From Chinchilla lanigera (taxonomy: Eukaryota > Chordata > Mammalia > Rodentia > Chinchillidae), in assembly GCF_000276665.1 (NCBI RefSeq), contig NW_004955402.1, positions 3,323,161 to 3,387,160 of the forward strand: a DNA stretch of 64,000 nucleotides, written 5' to 3'. Numbering within the stretch: the stretch's first letter is position 1; each line of letters starts with the position of its first letter. Shown here piece after piece: positions 48,001-60,073 of the stretch. Below the pieces are notes generated by a model that saw only the letters and a program-made list of their open reading frames with translations, was not told the DNA's origin and did no database searches. The position numbers and the translations under genes were made by a program.

Positions 48001-51000
48001 ACCCCACTGAACCTACTGCATCAGCATAAATTCAGATATGACAAGAGGCTCTTTATGAGGAGATCTCCTCTCACTTGGGAAATTCCAGAGGTTTTAGGAG
48101 TTCTGAAACAGGACCAAAGATAAAGACCAAATGTATTTCACCTCACACTGCAGAGTTAGGTAAACGTAAGCAAACATGGACTTGGTTGTCTACTCTAACA
48201 TTTAAACAGAGGGCTGCCCTGAGCGAAGTGAGCAGGCTAAGTGATGCCCACGCTCCCCATCTTTGAAGGATAAGTATTGGTCGGGTCCAAGGCTTTTCCC
48301 GATTGGATGCTGCAGCCCCGCTGGTTCAGTGTGATGATTCGTACCACTCTGAGCTTGCTCTTAGAAGTTCATGCAGGTAAATCGCTGTGACGAAAAGCAC
48401 TGGCCCACACAGCGTTAGGAGGACAGCAGCACTGAGAGGCTTCAAAGTGGACTTGGGAGGCCAGTAAGGGGCAGCGCTTACGTCTGATTCCAGCTCCTTC
48501 CTGGGACAGGAACGCTGGCCACCCCCACCCTGGGACCACAGGTCTCTGAAGAAATGGGCCACCCACAAAGGAGGTTATCACACTCCTGCTTTAGGTGGAT
48601 GACCTTTGTGTTCGCCCTTTCCTTCCTGGGTCTGTTCTTGGTTATGCTCCTGGTCTCTTCTCAACATCCAAAGCCATAAGCTCCACTCATCCTGCTTTCC
48701 TACAATACCAATCCAGAGCTCCCCAGTCGGCTACAGTGTTCCCAGCCACTGTACCGCCTCCTACGCTACGGAGATGCAGGGCTGGAGACGGGGCAGGGAA
48801 CAGCTGTTCCCCTCGAGACTGGGTCTGCAGGGTTCTGGTGGGGGAAGGAGGAGAGGAAGTCACTCCCTGCGAGGTCACAGCAGGTGGCCCAGCTTGTGGG
48901 CACCCCAGAAGTACCCGGGGTGTAGAGGATGGAGAATCCCTCTCAGCGCTGGGGGGGAGGAGCTGCAGTCACAAATGAGGCTGGTGACCCAGTTGAGGCT
49001 GTGCTAGAAAGGGCCGAGGACACAGGGCTGAGCTTCTTATCTGTGGAAAGAATCTACCAGCACCTCAGGTGAGTGTGACATCCTCACACAGGCTGCTGAC
49101 GGAGACACCCGGGCGGCACAGTGGATTCAGGGGCACGTGTGAGAGGACTCCCGCAGCGCAAGGCAGTGACAGGCCAGGCATGACATCTGGAGTTTCCCAA
49201 GTGAGAGGAAGGCAAGGGACCGGGAGGCCGCAGACGGGGACACAGGCAGGGCCGTGACCCTGGGACCTGCTGCGTGGAGGTGAGGGAGGGAGAAACCCGG
49301 TTTGACCGTGACATCACCACCTTCACCATGGCGTGAGGAACACCAGAGACTCAGGACACACACAAGGCTGGCACACAGGCACCCTTCCGTCCCTTGGGGG
49401 CCAGGGCTGCACAGACGAACTGGTGGCTAATGGCCCCTGACATCGAAAGCCTGTGAACAAGTGGGACAACCGCTTCACTGCTCTGGTGTTGGGGAAAATT
49501 TGTATAACCAGCTCCAAAATGCAAACCAGTTGCCAAGAAGTCCTTCACACAAACTCTAATGTGCTGATGCCACTGCTACGGGGGCGGGAGGGAGCGTCAC
49601 GGGAAACAACAATCCATGACCTCATTTTCTGAAGGCTGAGCTTGTCATCACAGACAAGGGCAAAGGAGACCACGTGACAAACTCCCGCTCATGCGCGGGC
49701 TGCAGACGCAAGCAAAGCAGCGACTGAAACACTTCTACATCAGGACTTCAGGAAAAACAAACCGTGTATTCCGGGTAGAACCAACTCTCTTTTGCACTAT
49801 TTAAAAATACAGACACTTTCATCCACTAAGAAAACATCTGTACACCCACACCTGACTTGCAACCGCTTGAAGCCATCTCAGAATTTCAGAGGGAAGATTT
49901 TATCATTTTCTTATGGACCTGGCTCACTAGCACAATAATCATTAAAGGATGAAAAAGAAAAACAAAAACGTCAAGAATCACTTGGCTGCCGCAGCGGTTG
50001 GAGGCGCAGCTGCGGGGATTCTTAATGCGTTTACAGCGCCTGCCAACACTGCCCTCCCTCCGCTCCCCACCCCGCCTGTCAATGGTTTTGTTTGGTGTGT
50101 TTTGGACCTTGTGGGATAGAAAATAACCTGCACTGATTGTGGCAATTGACAGACTCAGCTGGTGCCTCAGAGAGGGAATGGGACTGAAAAGCACATCTGA
50201 GAGGTGTGGGCCCGAGGTGCGGCGGTGCAGAGCTGGGGGTGGAAGCTCAGGCAGGCTGTGTTCCCAGCAGCTGAGTCACGAGAGCGAGCCCTCTGATTTC
50301 ACGCCCCGCCCAAGCGAGGGGCCGCTGTATCCTGTGTAAACTTTTCACGAAGCATGTGCCACTCTCTTTGGCCCACGAACCCCTCCCTGCAAAGGACAGA
50401 GAGGGGTCCAGGGCGGGGGTCTGACACTGGGTCGCCCTCCCCGTGAAAGGCCATCCTGCCCTGGCAGCGAGGCTGGAGTTAGCACTCCAACTCTGCGGAA
50501 GGCGGGCCTTTCCAGCAGCGGAGTTTAAAATTTTACTTGGTGGGGTATGCCGGCTTCCCTGAGGTGGAAGGCAAGCCAGTAAAAACAGAGGGGTGGAAGG
50601 GGGCAGATTGCTGGGACTTGGTCCAGTACAGGCAGAGGCACCCCACAAAACACAGTGCGCACCCCAAACACACTCAGCTGCTTTCCTCAGAAAAGAGGGA
50701 GAAGATGGAGGTGTGAGTGTGGGGGGAGACAGACCAGCCATTCATCCAAAGAGACTTACAAGGAGCTATGGATGAGGAGATGATACGTTTAAGAAAATCT
50801 AGGTTCCTTGGGAAAACTCATATGCTGTTCTTGAGCCTGAAGAGCTTAGCATAATGTCTTCAATTCCTTGGTTTAAACAGCCATAAAACAATCTCCTTGT
50901 TCAACTACAAAATTAATCACCAGCGTTTGTGCCTGGAGAGATTCATGGCAGGGAGCAAAGCAGGCAGAATAAAGGGAAAACTTTCCAAATGCATTGAGTT

Positions 51001-51311
51001 ACACACGCAAACACATGCATGTTTTCAGAGAGCAGGATGCAGAGAGAGCTGCTTGGATTTCTGGCAAGACTCAAGGGTAGTAAGAGGCAAATTAGTTTTC
51101 GTGCCCCCGAGTGGTGCCGGCTCTCAGCTCATGAGCTGGGCCATGGGAACCCTTCGGGACGTCCTGTGTGGAAGGGGTGCGCAATGCTGTGTCCCCCTTT
51201 GCCTCAATCTTACTGTCGCAGCAGCATGCACACTTGCAGAAAAGCCTGACTGTCTGCCTGCTTGAGGTTGACGTCCTTATGTGTGGATCCCCTAAGGGAC
51301 ACTGGGTCAGT

Positions 51312-51450
51312 TAAAAAATTGAGGAGGGGCTGGGGATTTAGCTCAGTGGCAAAAGCGCCTGCCTGGCAAGCGCAAGGTCGTGAGTTCGGTTCCTGGTACC
51401 GGAGAAAACGCCCCCCCAAAAAATCAATAAATAAATAAAAAATTGAGGAG
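51312..51450 (+). mobile_element. ID SINE, best-preserved copy, 15-bp target-site duplication
   Basis: TAAAAAATTGAGGAG at 51312-51326 and 51436-51450 encloses GGGCTGGGGATTTAGCTCAG, TGGCAAAAGCGCCTGCCTGG, CAAGCGCAAGGTCGTGAGTT, CGGTTCCTGGTACC, and an A-rich (AATA)n tail. A and B promoter boxes are readable. This copy defines the young ID type in the window. Confidence 0.97.
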
Positions 51451-53406
51451 TAAGTGAATTAAAGATCGAACAGAAGACATATAATAGGAAGCAGGGAGCC
51501 AGAATGTTTGCAAAAAGGGGAGGGACTAAGAGATGGAAGAAGGAAAGGAGGAGCAAGGGACAAAAACTGATGTGTCATGGGCACGCCCCAGCTCCCACGG
51601 TGAAGCGTCCTCATTAGCCCTGTGAACACGTACTAACACAAAATAAATGCAGATGGAAAATGAGCCCTAAGCAAGGTCTTGTGGGGAGCACAGAGTGGGA
51701 GAAAAATCACTCTCCAGCCACACAGGGTCACCACTGCCTCATCCCTGACACAGTACTGCCCCTCTGGCGGCTGTCACGCTGCGGGGACAAGTGGAACACC
51801 CATGTCCAGCACAGGCGCTGAAGAGCTGCAGTCTGTGGTGAGTCTCCCCTTTGGGCGCTGGTGATGAAAGGCCAAGCAATCTGCAGGGCAGGGTGGCCGA
51901 GCACTGTCCCCCGAGATCGGCTGTGTCCGTCTCCATTCCTGCAAAGCCCATAGCCTCGTCCCCCAGGGCTGGCGCAGACAGACAGCCTCGTCTCTCGCAG
52001 CAACATCAACAAACCTGCCCTTTCCACTCTGTCTCCCCCAGAGACCCCGTGGCCCTCCCTGCCGAATGTGCCATTTTCTGCTCACTCCAGCATGTTTACT
52101 CCTTGATTGTGATTCCTGCCTGAGTTTCTTTTGAATCAAATTACTACGTCTCCCTGGTGAGTGTGCCACATGACCACCTTGTTAGAACAAAGTCAAACAA
52201 AGGCCCACACCATCCTCACCTCAGCCCCTTCTCGTCCCTGCCCCAGTCCTCTCCTTTGGACGCTTCTGTCAGCCACGAGATCGGTAACAGAGCTGCCAGT
52301 GTTTAGGCCGACTTTCGGACATTGCCGCCTTGGAAAAGGTGCAGAACGGGGTAGAACAGGGTCACCAGAGAGAAAAGTCACGCTCCAGAAATGTGAAACT
52401 TGATGACTGGTTTCCCCCAAATACACGGACAGAAGAAAACCAGAAAGACTAAGTGGATGGTGACAGACACGAGCCACAGCAGTAAGGAATCTGCTCTTGC
52501 TCTTTTTTGTCCCCAGACTCTTCCGGACTGACGTCACTCGCGGCCCGGGAACCCTGGAAGCCAGGTGTGCTGGACAGTGCTGCACAGGGACAGAGGACTG
52601 CATTTCCCGTCACCCCGCTGCAGCCAGGATGTCTTCCCTCTCCCTTTTACGTTTTCTGGGTATTGACTACGACCTATCAGCAATTCCCGTGCAACTCTCG
52701 TGAGCCTTAAGGGCTGAGCAGCTCACACTCGCCAGATCTCCATCCTCACACTAGGGCAAGACCTGCGCCCCCCGCCCCTCGAGTCTTCCTTCTCTTCCAC
52801 TGTGACATCCAGATGTCCTCCATGAGGGATCCCTGACGGCCCTGTCCCCCAGCCCCTCCCGTGACTCACGTGTACAGAATGGTGCCCTTGCCCCCGTGCT
52901 CCCCATGCTCGTGCTTCGCGTCGAGCTAAAATGTGTCCTCTTTCACCTGCCCCTGCCCGACTCCCACTCACCCTGTCTGGGGAAGCCATCTCGGCACAGG
53001 CTGGCCTGGGCGCCCCCCACTGGCCTGCACAGCACCCCTGAACATAGTCCGGGCACAGTTTCTGATCAGATGCTCTACAGCGGCCATTCAGCTGCTGGGC
53101 CTTGTGCTGGGAGCTTCCTGAATGGATGGTGGTTGTGGGGGCCACCGTCCCCCCCTGCACCTCTGGCCCTGCAACCCTGTCCCAGATCCTACTTTGCCAA
53201 AGACACCACTGTGCCCTTTCTTTTTAAAGAAGAGTCTATAGTCTATTAACAGTTATACAATTCCCTAGGCCCTTCTTATCTTAGATATGAAAATACTATT
53301 TAAGCAAGGACAGGGGATAGCACAGATTTCTCACTTCTTAAGCTTTTCTCAGTTCTTAAACTCTTACACCCCAGAACACGGCCAATTTATATACAGTGAC
53401 TGTTTC

Positions 53407-53521
53407 CTAGGAACTTTTTTTGTTTGTTTTTTCCAGTACCGGGAATCGAACTCACGACCTTGCGCTTGCCAGGCAGGTGCCGTGCCACTGAGCGAAATCC
53501 CCAGCCCCTCTAGGAACTTTT
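53407..53521 (-). mobile_element. ID SINE with perfect 12-bp target-site duplication
   Basis: CTAGGAACTTTT at 53407-53418 and 53510-53521 flanks a reversed ID: TTTCCAGTACCGGGAATCGA, ACCTTGCGCTTGCCAGGCAG, TGAGCGAAATCCCCAGCCCC. Confidence 0.95.
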
Positions 53522-53744
53522 GAGCATGGGCAACATGTGGTAAGGTGACCACCAAGCCCCACAGCTGGAGCAGACAGGATGGGCACCTTTGCACCAAGCG
53601 TGTGGCTGGCTCCGTTCCCTGATGCTCCATTTGAGGGGTGGCGACAGGGATGGAGCCTTGGGGTGATGCAGCTTCTCTGCCCGTGGTGTCCCCTCTCAGA
53701 CCTCACCATACCTTGCCTCTGTGCCTGCGCTGCTGCCTCTGTGT

Positions 53745-53910
53745 GATCGCCTCCTATGTGCCGGGTGATTCCAGCACAGTGACGGACACGTCACTGCATC
53801 TTCGCAACGACCCCAGGAGGCGAAGCTGTCATCACCACACCTCACAAGACTTGCCGAAAGTCACACAGGCAGAGTGGAGCCTGGGTCCCGAGCCTGGGCC
53901 CCTTGACGGC
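53745..53910 (-). repeat. MIR-like SINE, reverse
   Basis: GGCGAAGCTGTCATCACC..., CTTGCCGAAAGTCACACAGG and AGAGTGGAGCCTGGGTCCCG match the reverse MIR core. Confidence 0.6.
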
Positions 53911-55633
53911 CCATCTGTGAGGTGACCGGCTGAGTGCCACCCGGGCCCACTGGGCCAGGCTGTTCCAGCTCTGGGCTGTGCTCACGGGAAAGACACATGT
54001 ATCACGCCGGGTGTGAAGTGCGCTTTGTTACAGATCTGACATCCAGCTGGGCTTTCAGAAGTAACCATTTAAAGATTCTCCAGATTCACATGCGAGTAAG
54101 AACTCCCTGGGGTTAGAGAAAATAGAAAAGGACTACTGGCCATATTGCCAGCCCCAGGAGCGTGGCGGGGCCGCTGAGGCCTGGGCGCTGACCTTACGTA
54201 ACGCAGACTCCACAGGACAGCGAGGCTGGGACTTCAGGCTTCCAGGGGACACCTCTAGGAGGTGGCCCTTCCTCCGCAGCCACCGCACCTATCCTCCACC
54301 CTGACCTCTGCCTCCCCGGGTCCTCCTGTCACCAGTGGCCGCCAGGAGGGCGGGGACAGAGGTGTGAGATTATCCCTAGCAGAACTGTCCTTTCCTATTC
54401 CTCCCACAGCCCCTTCCCAGAGCACCTGCTTTCTTCTCTAACGTGTGCTACTCCATTCCTTTCTTTCTCTTTCCTCTTTTTAAAAACTGAGGACAGATTT
54501 GGGACTTAAATAAGTGTTTACTTTTAAACCATCCTCTCTGATCACTGACTTGGTAGAGATTTTTTTTTGAAAGGTAATTAATACCTCACTTTATTTCAGG
54601 TATAAGGACTCTTAATGACTAAGTTAGTCATAATATGATTAAAATGAGCATCAGATTCTTCATTTTGCACCTCTAGATCGAGTATCCCCAGGAGCTCTGC
54701 ATGAGAAACAAGTTGTGGCACATTTTCTAATGTGCATCATTTATAGTTGTAGAAGTCACAAGGTATGTAGTTTTAAATAGTGCATGAAAAATCGGACTCG
54801 GGCTATTTTATGAATTGTTATTTGAGCCTCTAATCTCTCTGACATTAACATCTTTCATAAACATTAGAGCAATATCTGCATTCAGAATATTTGATAGAAG
54901 TAAGACATCATCTCTATTCATTAGGCTTATATTTTCTCAATAACCTAATTTTGTCTTTCATAAGATATTAATGCTTTTGGAAGTTTCATCCTTAATCCTA
55001 TTAATTCTTAAGCTGGTCTTTAAAAGTGCAGAAGACTATATGCAAAAGCAGTCAATTGCACTGAATTATACATCCAACCACTGAGGGTAGGTCTCACAAT
55101 TTCAGGGTTTCTAAAATACAGAGTTGCATCTGAGAATATTTATACCCTGAAACGAAGCCCAGGGCGTGGTTTGGGTTGAGTGCTGGGCACGGGCCTCTTC
55201 TATCTGAGGTTGCTGTCGACACACTGGGGTATACATGTTACTGGAGCACAGCACATCTGTCTTGGCTATGGAGCTCTTGAAAGAAGTGCTGAGGAGGCCA
55301 CCGACACCAGTGCCATGTGTCCCAGTCCCTGCTAGTCACGCTGGGGAAGAGCGAGCTTAGCAAAGTGGCATTGGGCATGACGGGCGGCATTGCGAGAGTC
55401 CCACGAGGGGCCAGAAGCAGGTGGAGGCCCGCAGGCTGTGTGAAGCCATAGGAGCTGATCGAAAAATACTTTAATCCCAGAGAAGATGCTTGCGGATGAC
55501 AAGAGCTAGGGAGACGGGGAGCAGAGAACATCCTGAGATGGAAAAGCCACAGGGCTCTCCCATCCTCTCCATTCTGGGCGTACGAGTGAGTCTTCATCAA
55601 TGACTGTCACCTCCCTTTAATAACACACAGGCA

Positions 55634-55760
55634 TGCGCTGGGCATGGTGGCACACACCTGTAATCTCAGCACTTGAGAGGCTGAGGCAGGAAGACCGCTG
55701 CAAGTTCAAGGCCAGCCTGGGCTACAGCCTGGTGAAACCCTGCCTCAAAAAAATAAAAAG
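55634..55760 (+). mobile_element. B1 SINE, forward orientation
   Basis: GCGCTGGGCATGGTGGCACA, CACCTGTAATCTCAGCACTT.. to CAGCCTGGTGAAACCCTGCC, then an A-rich tail. A complete 7SL-derived monomer. Confidence 0.9.
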
Positions 55761-56428
55761 CATCCCAGACAGGAATCCACCCGCCCATCCTGCACACACT
55801 CAGGTGACGGGTACTTCTGCGACAGACTTCTGCCAGGCACTCGATTCTCTCTCTTTCTTGACTTCCAGCAGCACTCACTAATGGCAGGGCCCACAGAAGG
55901 GATGAGCCCTGCACTTCAGAGACAGCAGAGACTCTCTGCCCGTGGCACTGCCAGGAACTATCCACAGAGAGCCCAGGACTCTCTGGGCTGGCAGGACAGC
56001 ATCAGCTGTCATGGCCAAGAAACAGCCAGCCCCTGTACTGCAGTGACAGCAAACCTTTTAGAGCTTTCAGTGCTACAAACAGGCCGCTGAGGCATGCGCG
56101 CTGTAGGTTTGCCACCGCCGCTGCACCGCCTTCTCATCTCCAGCATAGGGCAGCCCTGCTTGGCCGAGGACTGTTACAAGTGGACTGTTTCTTTCCGAGA
56201 GAATTACAAAGGAGCAGGATTAACGTCCTAGGCTTCCTAGAAGCCAGGGACAGGGGGCGGAGGTCAGCAATGGGAGCTGAGGAGAACCAGGGCCTCTGAT
56301 TTTCTGGCAGGGGATGCAGAGGGAGGGGATGGGGCAGGGGTGGGTTCCATTTGCTGTCACGGTGCCGACTCTCACCCCAGCTGCAGAAGGGTCCAGCAGG
56401 GGCTGCGGGTCCCCCTGGGTGAACTCAC

Positions 56429-56616
56429 CTCATACTCCTCCTTGAAGCCGTAGCCCTCGGCGCACTTCATCTGTGTGATGTGCTGCAGCAGGTCGGCCAC
56501 CCGTATGGCAGGGTGCAGCTGCCCAGTCTGGTATGGCACATCGGTCGCCTCACGCTTCTTGTAAGTGTGCGACTGCACCAGGCTGCTGGTGTCACTGGCC
56601 ATTGTGTGGGTTTCGT
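56429..56616 (-). CDS. PTPRK: PTPRK coding exon, end of juxtamembrane region and start of D1 (188 nt)
   Basis: Minus-strand acceptor (..ccccag) and GTGAGT donor. It starts with AC, completing an Asp codon, and encodes 62 further residues. These are [40 protein letters not shown], then [22 protein letters not shown], ending in phase 0. The [15 protein letters not shown] block is the conserved helical wedge/entry of D1 in R2B phosphatases, and KEEYE leads into the catalytic domain fold. The ASDTSS..KKRE part is specific to PTPRK. Compared with my recollection of human PTPRK (KKREPADVPY), this copy reads [10 protein letters not shown], a small change in the linker. There are no stops or frameshifts. 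An in-frame Met within it (MASD) is internal, not a start. Confidence 0.97.
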
Positions 56617-57341
56617 CTGGGGGGAAGAAGGCCAGGGAGAAAGTGAGTGAAGTGGCTGGTGGCTAGCACAGGGCCACCGAGGATGCTACGAAAGAGGCCG
56701 GTGCTGACATCCACACCGATGGCGGCAGCAGTCGGCGGGATGGCTCAGGCAGAAAGAAACGCCACATGTTTACTGAAATTTCAGTGGGGCTGGCAGTACT
56801 GGTAGGGATGAGGCGGTCTTCGCTTTTACAAAGTAGTCCAAACGATACACTGTGTTCACCCAGCTCCTTGGAAGAGGCTTTTACTCAGCCTTTCGGTGCT
56901 AACATGTGCAGAAGTTTCGATCTGAAACTTCATCAAGACCTGGTGCAGAGCCAGGCTTGGGGTCTCCCAAACGGGAGTCACTCCTTTGTCTGATGAAGGA
57001 AATAAACTCTGTACAGATGTTCTGTGAGCAAAATAAAAGTGCACAAAATGGTCTGGCGTATGACGCTCTCCGTGGGGATGGGGACTTGATGCAAAACAAA
57101 CACAGACAAACGCAGAGGAGCGGAAGGAGAAGAGGTGGCCTGGTTTGGAGAGGATGTTTCGATGAGTCGCTGTGCATGCTCTGGGGTCAGAAAGCGTGAC
57201 AAATACCGTGGACCAACACAGCACACGTGGGATGCTCTAAGCAGCAAGCATGCAGCCAGGCGGAGCCAGCTCGGCGGAGTCTGGGGTGAGACACACACGC
57301 CCGCCCTCCGCGACTACTGCAGGGGCGAGTGGGGCACTTAC
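56617..57341 (-). other. PTPRK intron, 725 nt
   Basis: Bounded by the GTAAGT donor of the 12-nt exon and the CCCCAG acceptor of the 188-nt exon. No repeat recognised; unique sequence. Confidence 0.85.
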
Positions 57342-57353
57342 CATTGATTGGCA
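57342..57353 (-). CDS. PTPRK: PTPRK microexon, 12 nt (adds VPIN)
   Basis: A 12-nt segment, TGCCAATCAATG on the minus strand, is preceded by a long pyrimidine tract ending ..tcttcttaaaag and followed by a consensus GTAAGT donor. After the G carried over from the previous exon it reads GTG-CCA-ATC-AAT-G, that is V-P-I-N plus the first base of the next Asp codon. It is symmetric (phase 1/1), so it can be included or skipped without shifting the frame. Its peptide joins DPFVPTAIL to [10 protein letters not shown] recall a PTPRK protein form with VPIN at this point. It is far below the size that gene finders normally detect. The hydrophobic peptide that can be read through the pyrimidine tract upstream is a by-product of that tract, not a membrane segment. 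Confidence 0.9.
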
Positions 57354-57355
57354 CT

Positions 57356-57420
57356 TTTAAGAAGATACATATGAGGAGAAAGAGGAGGAGAAAAAGGAAA
57401 CAGGGCATAAGCAATAGCAC
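57356..57420 (-). promoter_or_regulatory. Extended pyrimidine tract at the acceptor of the 12-nt exon
   Basis: On the transcript strand: ccctgtttcctttttctcct, cctctttctcctcatatgta, tcttcttaaaag. About 40 pyrimidines in 45 nt, much longer than usual, likely needed because the exon is too short to be recognised from within. Confidence 0.65.
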
Positions 57421-60029
57421 CGTGTGAATAAGTACAGGTTGTTTTTATTTCGTGCTTTAATTTCCTGGTTAAATTTTCTATTCTGAGGTGGTCAGAGGGC
57501 AAAGCCCCAGTTCTCCCACCAAGTTAGGAGGGAGATGTTTAATTTAAGCGCTCAATAACAGAAAGGAGGTTAAAATTAGTATCGTAATTGCTTTTCATCC
57601 CCCATGAACCAAGTAATGACTAAAAAAGGCTTATTTATACTCAGCATAGTCTCTCATTTGAATTTCTTGAGCAAGTCAAGCAAATTGTATTACAAAATTA
57701 ACATCAAAATTTGGTCAAATAAGCCCAAAGAGGCTCTGTTTTAATGGGTGGCTACTACTAAATTAGATTAATGAACTGCAGAAATGGTAGCTATTAAAAA
57801 ATGTCTGAGGCGGGAAAGTGCTATGTGATTAAGAATTTCACATTCTGTAGGTGAACTCATTAAAACGCTGAATCCCTTTAGTTGCTTTATGATTGAGGGT
57901 GGCGATCCTCAAAATACAGAGCTAAAGTCACGAGAAGGAGACTCTCATTTCAAAATGGATTTCAGGCGTAAAGAATCCAAACATGTAAGAGAGGATGTGT
58001 TCAATGCTTGGAAATGACCGGATGCTTTATCCATAGGGAATTCAGCTATAGCCACCGACCACTGCTCTTTTCATTTTCACTGAGTGGCTCAGCTCCAGGG
58101 AACGTGGTCTGGGGTCTGGGGAGCTGGACCTGTCCTCGACCCTCGCTTCCATCTGCGTCGCAAAGCACCTGGGGATGCATGGTATGAAGGTGGCACACAA
58201 GTGTGTAGCTATGTCGCTGTTGCTGAAATGACACCTGGATCACTACAAGGCGGCTAAAGACACAAAGACAAAATAAAAGGGGTGGCAAGTTGATTTTATG
58301 GTTTGTTTTCTTTTTCATTTGGATTTGCTTTGAAATTTAGCAATGCGTATGTTCCCATCTTAACAGTCACAAATACACCTGGAAATTTTCACATCTGATT
58401 TGCAGCTGGCAACTGCCAAGCACTATGAGGGGGACACAGGCTCCCCGGGACGGACTGCATCCACCAGGCTTTCGGGGCCTCCAGCAAGAAGCTCTGCTCT
58501 TTAGACTACAATAAATGGAACATTAATCAGTTTCCCCGCTGTGCCTCTCTTATTCTCTCAGTTTTGCCCCTTGTGGGATGAACATAATTAATTCACCCTT
58601 CCTTGGGGGCTTAACTTCTAAACTTCCCCTAAATGATGAAGGTCTTCGCAGCGGATACATGTGTAGCCTAGCAACACTTGGATTCCAGGCTTAGGTATTC
58701 TTGAAATTTTAAATCCACATGGCTACAGCCACTGTCATTACACAGCGACAGCCTGGCCTTGTTTTCTGTGTAGAACACATTTAATCCGTTTAAACACTAC
58801 CAACTCCACCTGGAGGAGGGCAGCTACAACTAGAACCGGGTGGGAAGACGGGACACGTGGCCCCTGCCACATCTGTTAGGAAACTCGGTTATCTCTCCCG
58901 TTAGGAATCCTTGATTCCACTGTAGTGAGTGATTCCTCAGTTTCCTCTGACATTTTAGAACCTGATTATTAGATAAGCTATGTCACTTGCCATCCATTTG
59001 TTGTATTTGTTGAAAATATGAACAGTCAACAAATTTTTAAATTAAAAACATTCCCTTAGGAGGATGGAATAAAAAAATACTTCTTAGCAATAACAGTTCT
59101 GATGCTTTTCAAAGAACTGAAAATTAATTCTACCTATAGTTTTAAATGAATTATCTTGAATTTTTAAGAACTCACTTGAAAACTAGTGCATTGAAATGAG
59201 CGCTACCTTTGTGAGTTGGCGAGGCCCCTCTGCCTGCCTGCCTGTCCTTATAAGCAGATGAGGTAAGGATGTAATTAAACTCTATGCTGGGGTTGGGCTT
59301 CTTAGCAGGTGAGAAGGAAGGTTAAGGTATTGTAAGATTTAATTGTGCTGAGCCCTGCTTCACAACACAGCATTCCTTCTTGTCTTGATGAAAATTTTAA
59401 CCAGTACTGTCTCCAAGAAGTACCGGAGTGGATACAGAGCTTTTCTTCTGGGGTTTCAGGCAATAGCCTCACCCACCAATCCTTACTAAGCATTGTATAA
59501 ACGCACACATGCACCATGGCATGGGTGAGGGATGCGGTTCCCAAATACTGCCACTTCGTGTGCTGGGACCTGATGAGCTAGCTACGCCAGGCACAGTTAC
59601 TTGTCCATCTCGCTGGCTTATGTCTCCATGACGTGCATCAGTTTTGCAACTTGAATTGTCCACTCAAGTGATTCTCTTGGAAGGGAAACCTAGCCAACTT
59701 TCCGAGATGTCATTACTGCTCATAATACAAAAATAACCAACTTCAGAAAAATGACGTGTGTTTAGCAAGCTTATGTACACCCTGCTGTGAGGTCTGAATA
59801 CTTTCTTGCCTCCGAGGAAGCAAGTCTATGCCCTCCCACTCAGGGCTCCCTTGGGGTCAGAACATCTACCAGAGCAAGCCGGAGTGCATGCCTCGACACA
59901 AAGAAATCACAGAGCTTCGCCTTTTGATGACTCCATGCATGTCATCTCCATGTACGTCACAGTGTTCGGATACCTAACCTTAGCCTGCGCCCCTTGCTCA
60001 GAAAAAAACAAAAATGGAGATTTCCCCTG

Positions 60030-60031
<2 letters not shown>

Positions 60032-60071
<40 letters not shown>
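60032..60071 (+). repeat. (GT)20 dinucleotide repeat; (CA)20 in the transcript
   Basis: Uninterrupted GT for about 40 bp. Lies in the intron between the two microexons, about 1.16 kb downstream of the 27-nt exon. Confidence 0.95.

Positions 60072-60073
<2 letters not shown>

Larger units (their letters stand above)
45096..56428 (-). other. PTPRK 42-kb intron, segment 3
   Basis: 45100-45830 is AT-rich, and 45830-51300 is GC-richer with no repeat I could name and no convincing gene. Long open frames there have no recognisable domain. 51450-53400 and 53910-54480 are likewise unassigned. 54480-55180 is AT-rich single-copy sequence. One ID, one MIR and one B1 are listed separately. Confidence 0.6.

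Noticed and set aside
50247..50741. 164-codon open frame on the minus strand
   Set aside because: Pro/Ser-rich, no domain, no flanking splice sites in phase with PTPRK.
51312..51450. tRNA gene, because of readable A and B boxes
   Set aside because: Target-site duplication, A-rich tail and many sister copies show an ID SINE; the cloverleaf is not complete.
57187..57420. Hydrophobic peptide (MLLLMPCFLFLLLFLLICIF..) resembling the PTPRK transmembrane helix
   Set aside because: It is translation of the pyrimidine tract ahead of the 12-nt exon and does not match the phase or order of the PTPRK membrane segment.
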